A stretch of DNA of 64,000 nt from Hofstenia miamia (lineage: Eukaryota > Xenacoelomorpha > Acoela), in the NCBI GenBank assembly GCA_004352715.1, contig SCFE01000010.1, positions 1,868,568 to 1,932,567 on the forward strand. Reading direction: 5' to 3'. The notes beneath the pieces are model-generated. The model was not told the origin of the DNA and made no database searches. It saw only the letters and a list, made by a program, of their open reading frames with translations. Below, in pieces: positions 55,701 through 64,000 of this stretch. Position 1 is the first letter of the stretch; every line of letters begins with the position of its first letter. A program made the translations under genes and the position numbers.

Positions 55701-57298
55701 TGCTTTCCTACCAAGATATCTATACAAAACTGTTGACCTAACTGAATAAAGCAGCAAAAATTCATAAAATCCTAAACTAGATTTTCTAAGTTTTTAATGG
55801 TCTTGTTGCTACTTATATTATCAACATGAAATCTAAAACAGTGAAGATCATATAAATGGGTTGCATGAGGTTGAGAAATTTCATTTCAATTCGAAAAATA
55901 CGACTGTACTAATTAACAGTTTTGTTACATGTGTTAATTATTCATTATTCAAAGTGAAGTTATCCATGAAAGTATACTATTTTGTAAATTATTTTCTCAA
56001 TTGTGGGCAAGTCGCTCAATACAAATAGTAAATTTTTATTGCTATGGAGTAATAATTTATGGATGTTTTGTAACTGAATGTTAAATTTAATGTACATTTC
56101 ATTTTGATTTTTAGGTGAAATTCTTTCATGATTAAGTTTAGATATCTTCAGTAATTTTAATCTGAAGCTGGTGTTGCCCAACTAAACTTTCTGCTGTCCA
56201 TTTCCCAGTTATTATAAAAAGAAGCTAACTGAAATTTAAAGAAATGTGTCAATATCCTTCAAAACTTACTGTGGAGTTTATGATTAAAATTTGTTTACAA
56301 TTCAAGTAGTTTCAAAAATGCATAATTAACAAATAAAGTACAAAAAAGAAAAACATATATCAAGGACTATACAGAGTAATTAAACTCTGCATTTGGAAAA
56401 GTAAATAACTTTCACACTTGTAAATATTAACCCAGAAATTAGTCTAGATATTCAAGCCTGTAACCAATACAGATTACTTGAAATTTCAATGCTTCTATAT
56501 TCCCAAATGATTTAAATATTCTAATATAATTAAATCACTACTAATAAATATAATACCCTTATAATACTAACATATATAATGAAATAGATTTAATGCAATC
56601 GTATTTCATTTTAAGATAGTTTGGTAAAAAAAAGTATTAATTTAATGTGATCCTTATAGAGATATTTCAACAAATTTATAGAAAACTTCGGCAAGAAGAC
56701 AAAAGCTTTATTGAGGGAAAAAATCGAAGTGAATTTACCCCCGCTCACAACTGTGAAGATTAAACGATTACTCTCAAAGCTGAAAAACTTATGTTAAAAT
56801 ATGCCAAATATTTCTGTTAAAGCAGTAAGAGCATATTCTTTTTAAATACAATTCTGAATATATTTATCGAATATTTTAGCACTTTTTGCTACATAAAATG
56901 GAATATATCTCCGATTCTACTTATAACGTATTCCTAGTATTCCTATAGCCACTAGATTTTTAATTTTTTCAGAAAAATAAACAATGGTATGAAAGGAAAG
57001 AAAATGATTAAAATTTTGCCAAGTACCCAACTTTGAAAACTACAAAAGTTCAAATTTAGTGTAAAATGATAACAAAACCTTGCAAAAGTAAGCTTAGACA
57101 AAACATACAATTAGAATATAATATACATACCTAATAAAAGGGGCGAAACTTCAAAATCTTGAGAAGAAGCGTTATCGATAAAATTCTGCGTGAAAAGAAG
57201 TACTTTATCTAAAAAATAAATTCAAAAATATTTAAGATAATTTGGCAGCATTAATTGGAAATCAGTGTGAACAAATGTATGAAATAAGTTGAAATGAC
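52701..57298. other. AT-rich DNA, no firm gene
   Basis: Contains the second copy of an old repeat at 53040-53215. A 76-codon frame at 55177-55407 (MERKLSVQLDDLIQCL...) has a protein-like composition and could be an exon, but nothing identifies it. An N is at 53988. Confidence 0.4.
53040..53215 (+). repeat. Dispersed repeat, copy 2
   Basis: Gapped similarity in the same orientation to 40930-41110. Confidence 0.45.
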
Positions 57299-57819
57299 AA
57301 ATTACGTAGGATATATATATATATGTATGTCGTTTTAATTCCTGTAAAGGCAACAATGTTGCACGTAAAAAGGAATGAGACAGTTATTATAGGAACAGCG
57401 GGCAGATTCCGTACAAAAGATATTTGCAAGCCGAATAGATAAAAGATTTCCTAATATATGTAGAACGTATTTTTAGCATAGTCACTTTACATCTTGAATG
57501 TGTTGTTGAGAATGACAGTTCTTTGTGCAGGACATGTGATTCATCAGTTACAATTTTAATGAGAATTTTTAGAAATTTCTCTTATAAATGCGCAGTTTAT
57601 TATTTCCTATAAGTGGTTTTTCTCAATTTTTGCAATTTTCGCATAGAGTTTGATAAGTTTTATTTCTTTGTAGTTTCGAAAGTCCAGAAACGTAAACTTC
57701 AGCAATATACTGGTGCTATATGACATTGAAATACCAATAACTTGTTCTTACTAGTAAGGTGTTCTACAAGAAACAATAAACTTTTTATTTTCATGTTAGC
57801 CGTTCGTATAACATGTGAA

Positions 57820-59105
57820 ACATGACTATTCCAAGTTAAATTTTTGTCAATGTTCAGGCCCAAGTATTTATAGGTTATTGCAGGTTGTATTGCTTCTCCG
57901 TTAACTAAAGTTCTATCCTTTAAAATACGTTTAAGATGAGCTTTCTTGATGTTAGAATGAACAATAAAAAATTCTTGACTTTTAGTGTATAAAATTTGAA
58001 GGTTCCTTACAACTGACTGTTCGATAACTTATTCTATGAAAACTTTATACTTCTGATCATCTCTGTAAGCAGATTGAGCGTAGATTCTGCCAATGACACG
58101 CATATTGTCTGAATATTTTGCATTGTCAACCACCGATTTTTCAATATTCATAATTTCATTTGATATTTCGTCAGTTTGGTCAGTAATTACATTCCACTTA
58201 GTGGGCCTCCTTGTGGTAAACCAACCATTCAATTGGTAATGAATAATTATTTGCATTGTATTTAACTTGTTGTAACCAAGTTGATATATACTGAAATATC
58301 CATTCTGCGAGACATGGGGACGTTTCCTTAATTCGGTTTATCATTTTATGTTGAAGAATGGTATTAAATGCACTACTGTAGTCGAAGAACATCACTCTCA
58401 CTAAGCATGTTGAAACTGGATTGAGTGAATTGTACACATATTGCATGGTATACAAAAATAAATCAGAAGTACTTTTATCTTCTTTGTATTCGAATTGAAA
58501 TTTATCAATCTTTTTGCCATTTTTTTTATTGTAGAGATTAACAAAAACTTGTCAATCAATCTTGCTAGAATCGTTGTCACAGCAATTGGCCTGAAGTTTC
58601 TTAGATTTTCTTTGTATACTTCAATATTATTAGTCTTTGGTACATGGCTAACAACAGCTTTCTTCCATTTATTAAGATATTTAATTTTCTTGAAACAAGT
58701 ATTAAATAAACATGAATAAACATAACTAAGTTCATGTGAGAAGCATTTGAAAAACCAGTTTGGTACATTTGAAATGCCTTTAGAGAAACACAAGCGAATA
58801 TTTGAAAATAAATCCTGTACTTGCTCTTTGGAAGTAGTTTCCATATTGTTTAATTCTTCGTCTTTCTATTTTTCCTCATTAAATCTACAGAAAAAAATAT
58901 TTAGCAGACTAGTTTCATTTTCTGATGTATGTAGGTTGCATTTCTTTTTTCTCAATCTTTTATTCACTTCATTATGTAATTCATCTTTGTTCATTGATTG
59001 CATTTTTGATCTTCGAATTTTATGAAGAGTACTGTTAAATTTTCCGTTGAATGATGTTTCGTTCACAATTAAGAGAACTCCTTTTCTCTTCAACGAGTTC
59101 ATCAA
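57820..59105 (-). pseudogene. CR1/Jockey-like LINE reverse transcriptase, 5'- and 3'-decayed
   Basis: Read on the minus strand from 59105: an amino region rich in Lys/Asn, then GISNVPNWFFKCF, WKKAVVSHVPK and LRNFRPIAVTTILARLIDKF. These correspond to the P-x-x-[FL]-x-K, WK-x-A-x-V-x-P-x-x-K and NFRPI motifs that open LINE RT domains. VMFFDYSSAFNTI (about 58402-58362) is the first catalytic block. Near 57870 the minus strand gives AITYKYLGLNID and LTWNSHVSHVI, the conserved K-YLG-x-x-[ID]D-x-x-LTW-x-H motif downstream of RT. The YADD block is not clear between them. Frame changes occur at least three times, so it is inactive. Confidence 0.82.
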
Positions 59106-59199
59106 GTAATTTTTACATATTTGTTCAGTCCTGTAGATTGTTTCTACGGTTCTTGATCATGATACTAGCAAGAGTTTCTTCAAATTTTTCTATTCATAT

Positions 59200-59471
59200 A
59201 TATATATANNNNNNNNNNNNNNNNNNNNNNNNNNNNNNNNNNNNNNNNNNNNNNNNNNNNNNNNNNNNNNNNNNNNNNNNNNNNNNNNNNNNNNNNNNNN
59301 NNNNNNNNNNNNNNNNNNNNNNNNNNNNNNNNNNNNNNNNNNNNNNNNNNNNNNNNNNNNNNNNNNNNNNNNNNNNNNNNNNNNNNNNNNNNNNNNNNNN
59401 NNNNNNNNNNNNNNNNNNNNNNNNNNNNNNNNNNNNNNTATATATATATATATATACATATATATCTATGC

Positions 59472-59506
<35 letters not shown>

Positions 59507-59516
59507 TATATATATG
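59200..59516. repeat. TA/TGTA microsatellite interrupted by a 230-N gap
   Basis: TA tract to 59208, N from 59209 to 59438, then TA with interspersed TGCG and TGTG to about 59516. Confidence 0.9.
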
Positions 59517-59539
59517 TGTGTATTTTAAAACTCTCTGAT

Positions 59540-61662
59540 TTGTAGCTAGAGTTAGTATTGGTAATATTATTTATTAGAATGTTCTTAAAACCTGCATATT
59601 CATAATACACATAATGAGGAATGCAAAGCTTACACGTGCCATCCCATCCCTGATAATAATTAGGCTCAACCACAAGTACCCGCGGCTAAGGGTGGGCAAA
59701 GCCTCGTATAAATAAATATTTAGAAACAATCACAATTTACAATTTGGAATGAAGAAAACAGTTTTTTAAGTAATGCGTTACACAAATATAAATATATCTG
59801 AGTGAACAATTTTTTCTAAATATTACAGTTAACCTTAAGCAGCTTGGCGTCTGTTTCAAAATACAAACCGTTTTTAAACATTCAGAAAAAATTGTATCCA
59901 AGCCAATTGCCAAATTTGAGAATCTTGGGGCATACTTTAATGTTGAAAACTTCTATTAAAGGAAATTGCTGTGGCTGAAGTTGTTAAAAAGATTAACAAG
60001 TCTTTTTGGAAAATTTGGAATTTTTTTAATGAGATTAACATTCCTTGAGCCCATGGAAGGAAGAAAGAACTTTACTTGTTTCTTGATATGTAAAATGGTA
60101 TCCAAATCCTATTGAGGCGTACGATGCGCAAAGTCAGAGGCCGGTAGGTTCGAAGACACACTTCGACGGGACAGATTAAGCTTAGCTTTTGTAGAAACAT
60201 GAAATTTTCTCAAAATCCCCAGCCTGTTTAAGGCTAAAATTTGCGCTAAATATGGATTTCTATTGCTAAATAGACACTTGTTGTTTAGCTCTAGATGTGT
60301 GCATTAAAAAATATTTAGGGCTGTTTGGCTCTAGGACTTTCTTCCCGTGATTTATTTAAACCACAATATAATTTTCTCAAAATTTTACAATTTGGACTTT
60401 AGGAAGCTATACAGATTCCTTTCTCATTAGAAATGATTTTAACAAGAAAAAAACTTAAATTATTTTTCATTTTTCATAAATTGAAATTATTTAATATTTT
60501 TAATAGATTCCTTCGCATTTTTGAATATGTATTTTTACTAATATACCTGTAACTAATCACGATAACATAGTTAGTTTTGGGCGGACAGTCGTCTGTGCCC
60601 TACAATCAACATTTAGTTCTCCAAAATCCACCCCCACAAACATATTGCACGTACTACAGTAATTTATTACATTAGAGAATATCATTTTTAATGTTTATTG
60701 CTTATCAATTGTTATAGTGATATGATATATTGAAACTAAACATAAATTTTAACTTAGTTGTTTTTTATGTGTCAACTCATGTCCATGCATTCACCAAGTA
60801 AATCAATGTCTGAACATGACAACATGAATTTTGACTACTTAAATCATATGTTGTATGTATGTGTACAAGAATGCATATAAAAATTAATTTTGTTTTCTAC
60901 AATGTGTAAGTCCGTGCTGCCATTTCATTTCAATGATTATTGTCAACTGAGCACTTAGCATCAAAAGAGTTCCGACGAAATCACTCTATGAATTTCACCT
61001 AATTTCGAAACTTTTCGAATCCATCCAATATTTATTCCTCTTTTATTTTAATCTAATGGATTTTAAATGATTAAAATCCAATTCATTTTTATGATTCATG
61101 CTCAAGTACTTCTATGCAACACTGTACATTGATCTAGCATGTACTATGTACGGGATAATTTTGGTGGCATTCAGACTAACATTATGATATAAACAAGTTT
61201 CTTCATCTAAATCATGATACTAATTTATAAATAAATGCTTTCTTTTTCTCCACAATTTTTGCATGGTAATATTTAGTGTAATGCAATTTTATCATAACAA
61301 TTCAATAAATAACAATAGTTTTGAAATGCAGATTATATTTTAAGTGAATAACGTTTGAATTTCAGCTTCCAAAAATATCAAAAGAATTCAAGTGTTCAAT
61401 TTTGGAAATTCTGTAAGTAATGATGTCCAATGTCATATAATTAGAAATTTTAGATTAAAGAATGAATTGCTTAGAGGAACTTTTCATTACTTAGATCACT
61501 ATTTTCTTATTTACATAGGGCCCATGACGCTATGCATGTAGCTGCAGACAAATTTGTTGCAGCGCTCACTTTAAAATTGCCCAAAATGTAGTTAGTTCCA
61601 ATTAATGAATCATATATATATATATATATATATATAAATGTNNNNNNNNNNNNNNNNNNNNN

Positions 61663-61700
<38 letters not shown>

Positions 61701-62140
61701 CATAAAAACTTGATCCAAAGTTTGACATTCACTTTATATATAAATTTCGAAAGCTTTTCTGATTGGTTTGTCTCAGTATTGCAAAACTAATCAGGAAACA
61801 TTGCTAGCTTCACTTCGAAGCGCTTTTCCAATTATCAAAAGCAGTTACACTTAATATGTGTTAATTATGAAACAATAAATGCTGTTCTCATCGAAACTCA
61901 TTAAAAAAATAACAGAAGTCACTGCGATTGGTTGATTGCATGCATTTTTAATTTTCAAGGATAATTTAAGTATTATATGATTGCAAACCATTTATTTCAT
62001 TAAATCATACGGTTGCTTTACTATAAGTCAATATGTTTTATTTTCAGTGGCAAAATATGAAAATTAAATTCAATTCTGGATGAAACAGTAGTGTTAGCAA
62101 TATTAAGTTAGCTATTTGACTTCAAAAAATTATTGTCAGC
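59540..62140. other. AT-rich DNA with no recognised gene
   Basis: A stretch at 59830-60080 has partly protein-like frames (for example KKINKSFWKIWNFFNEINIP) with stops and may be retroelement debris. 61613-61696 is a TA microsatellite split by a 21-N gap (61642-61662). Confidence 0.45.
61613..61696. repeat. TA microsatellite with a 21-N gap
   Basis: (TA)n on both sides of N 61642-61662. Confidence 0.9.
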
Positions 62141-62176
62141 TGTTTTAAGCTGGAGTCGGGGAATATTCACTCCGCT

Positions 62177-62274
62177 ATGTGCGATTTGCACAATATCGTT
62201 CCTAACAATGTTCAGCTTTATTTTCGCGATATTTCCCACGAATTGGAAGAAGACGAGGAAGAAATGATAAAAAG
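62177..62274 (+). CDS. Candidate first coding exon of an unknown host gene
   Basis: From ATG the frame reads MCDLHNIVPNNVQLYFRDIS and then an acidic HELEEDEEEMIKR, ending at a possible donor AAAAG/GTTTGG (62275). The stretch has more balanced base use than its surroundings and the frame is also open for several codons before the ATG. I recognise no family. With only 33 codons and a weak donor, this could also be a remnant of a mobile element. Confidence 0.3.
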
Positions 62275-62392
62275 GTTTGGTTTTTCAAATAAATACTTTA
62301 GTTTCAATATAACTATAGCTTTCCTTAAAAATGTTCAATATAATTAGATTAAAAATTTAAAGTTAATTAACATTTCAAACATACCCTTTAAT

Positions 62393-62394
62393 TG

Positions 62395-62452
<58 letters not shown>

Positions 62453-62460
62453 GAAGAAGA
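62393..62460 (+). repeat. (AAT)n microsatellite
   Basis: About 19 AAT units ending in AAG units directly before the LINE fragment. Confidence 0.95.
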
Positions 62461-62470
62461 AACATAAGCA

Positions 62471-63117
62471 TTGATAATGGCAGCACAGGAGCAAGCAATA
62501 CGAGCAAACTGGGTGAAGAAGCATATAGACAGAAGAGTAGAACTAAGTGATAAGTGTAGGCTATGTAAGAAAGAGGCAGAGACAGTAGATCATCTGATAG
62601 CAGGGTGTGAGAAGTTGGCACAGAATCAGTATAAGTTCAGGCATGACAAGGTGGGAAGAATGGTACACTGGAGTTTGAGCAGGCAGCATGGGTTAGAAGC
62701 AGGAGACAAGTGGTATGAGCACAAGACGCGGGCCGTCACAGATAACTAGAAGGTTAAGATACTGTGGGACTTCAACATTCAGACAAGCAATGTGATAGAA
62801 CACGGAGGCCAGACATAGTAGTGGTAGACAAAGAGAAAAGATTAGGAACAGTGATAGACATAGCAGTACCAAAGGACAGATATATAGAAAGCAAGGAGAA
62901 AGAGAAGATAGACAAGTACAGAGAGTTGGCGGAGGAAATAGAAAGGTTGTGGAAGTTAAACAAGGTTGAAGTAGTCCCGGTAGTAGTAGGCGCACTAGGA
63001 GCAGTGAGTATGAAGCATAGGAGATACTTGGAGAAGTTGGGAATACCAAAGTGGGGAGGAGCGGTAGCACAGAAGGCAGCATTGTTAGGTACAGCAAGAG
63101 TCTTAAAGAAAGCATGA
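62471..63117 (+). pseudogene. 3' end of a restriction-like-endonuclease LINE ORF (R2-like class)
   Basis: 62471-62749 carries a C-x2-C-x8-H-x4-C knuckle (CRLCKKEAETVDHLIAGC) followed by WYEHKTRAVTDN. The second part carries RRPDIVVVDKEKR, TVIDIAVPKD, EKIDKYRELAEEI and VVPVVVGALGAV. The RPD...D...ID-x-A-x-P signature is the PD-(D/E)xK-like endonuclease that follows RT in R2/R4/CRE-type LINEs and nicks the target DNA. The copy is broken by a TAG at 62747-62749 and by a one-base deletion near 62805 just before RRPD. The RT domain is absent; the sequence begins abruptly at the AAT microsatellite. Its base composition is richer in GC than its flanks. Confidence 0.85.
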
Positions 63118-63134
63118 AGCTGTGCAAAGTAAGA

Positions 63135-64000
63135 AATAATAATAAGAGTCAAAAGCAATTTATTGCAAAAAATCTTTGGTTCAAGACTATAAACTAAAAA
63201 CTATTTACAAAATAATAGTAACATATACATATATAATTGTGTGGTGTGTGTTTGTTGGGGATGTGTGTGTGTGTACATTATCTAGGTACATACGAAATTT
63301 TCGAAGAAGTGTAGTGTATTATTGTCATTAAGTATGCATTGTCTGTGAAAGAGGAATGTTCGCACTTTTTTTCTAAATTTTTGTAGTTAATTTCCATTTT
63401 AATTTCATGGTCTAAGTTATTCCAAATTTTAGTTGCTATGTGGTGAAAAATATTTGAATGTTTATCTAAGCATACAAATTTTTGAGAACGTTCATTCAAC
63501 TTAATATATTGTTTTAAAAATGAAAGAGAAGGTGTACCAGATTTACACTTAAATAATATTGATACCATATGCATTTGAATTCTGTAATAAGGAGCTAATA
63601 TTTTATATTGAATTCGATAGACGGATGAACTGTCATGTTTTTGCGCAAAGTTAAGTGTTTTAAGAGACCAATTGAAAGTTTTAGACAGAAGTATGCGATA
63701 TTTTGAATTTATGTTTGTAAAGAGAAATGAGCAATATTGAAAATGAGATAAACAAAAAGAATTTATTAATTGTTTGTGATATATATTTGAGACGTTTCGC
63801 AGATGGTAAAGATACCTAACTCCAGAAGCCATTTTTTTAATTTTAGTCATTAAAAATTGTTCGAAATTTAAATCATTGTCAATCTCAACACCTAAATAAT
63901 TTATTGATTCACTTTGCTTTATTGGTACTTGATTTATATTTAGTTCAATGTTTTTTGTGAGATTTTTAAATGTTTTAGGCGAGAAAATTATAAATTGTGT
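63135..64000 (-). pseudogene. CR1-like LINE ORF2, carboxyl half, running off the window
   Basis: On the minus strand, entering at 64000, the frame gives ESINYLGVEIDNDLNF (about 63915-63868), the K-YLG-x-x-[IL]D motif after the RT domain. It then runs through 190 open codons (63850-63278) with NSFCLSHFQYCSFLF, YRIQYKIL and IFHHIATKIWNNLDHEI, the order seen in CR1/Jockey ORF2 ends. AATAAATTG near 63165 (minus) and a TTATTATTATTTCTTA tail near 63140 fit a LINE 3' end. The visible frame has no internal stop, so this may be a fairly young insertion. The RT catalytic domain lies beyond the window. Confidence 0.8.
63240..63277 (+). repeat. GT-rich microsatellite
   Basis: GTGTGGTGTGTGTTTG and (TG)n within the 3' untranslated part of the minus-strand LINE. 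Confidence 0.85.

Noticed and set aside
62693-63158. Two long minus-strand frames rich in Leu, Ser and Pro
   Set aside because: They are antisense shadows of the endonuclease-LINE ORF, whose plus-strand motifs are clear.

Overview
The window looks like AT-rich, repeat-laden nuclear DNA from an invertebrate animal. The evidence is spliced coding sequence with GT/AG introns up to about 6 kb, an animal-type beta-1,3-glycosyltransferase gene, TTAGGG repeats, and a mixed metazoan transposon load (CR1/Jockey-like LINEs, a restriction-like-endonuclease LINE, Penelope, Ty3/Gypsy, mariner, Tc1, hAT-like, Harbinger-like and TTAA-type elements). I cannot name the species; a cnidarian or lophotrochozoan-like genome would fit, but that is a guess. 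The assembly is draft quality: there are N-runs of 884, 1000, 1000, 21, 1000, 230 and 21 bases plus four single Ns, and several gap edges carry duplicated sequence.

Layout. 1-1070 is a block clearly richer in GC with the end of a C2H2 zinc-finger reading frame. 1600-3265 holds two copies of one sequence on either side of a gap; one copy carries a 364-bp inverted-repeat element with nine TTAGGG units inside, the other is the empty site. 5.2-5.9 kb is a LINE tail, 6.0-8.9 kb small inverted-repeat elements around a dead mariner. 9503-25344 is the one convincing host gene: four exons with matching splice phases giving a complete 306-residue GT31 glycosyltransferase. Its introns have been invaded by a LINE tail, a Harbinger-like palindromic MITE, a terminal-inverted-repeat element carrying a putative transposase exon, a Tc1 transposase relic, and a 1.3-kb element with CCATTAATGG repeats.

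25.3-31.0 kb has no recognisable gene. 31035-32836 is a long imperfect inverted repeat containing LTR-like starts. 33067-33463 is a TTAA-flanked element with 32-bp inverted repeats and an intact small cysteine-rich reading frame. 33.5-40.2 kb is a decayed Ty3/Gypsy element, itself split by a 1.6-kb hAT-like insertion. 41.5-42.4 kb is a second, spliced relative of the putative transposase family; 42.6-45.5 kb contains two Penelope relics in opposite orientation.

45.8-62 kb is mostly unrecognised AT-rich DNA with long TA microsatellites, a GGGAC-rich element, a CR1-like tail at 51 kb and a minus-strand LINE reverse transcriptase at 57.8-59.1 kb. The right end has a candidate host exon at 62177, the 3' part of a restriction-like-endonuclease LINE (62.47-63.12 kb) and another minus-strand LINE tail running off the window.

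Apart from the glycosyltransferase gene, and possibly the exon at 62177, nearly everything that can be identified is mobile-element sequence in various states of decay.
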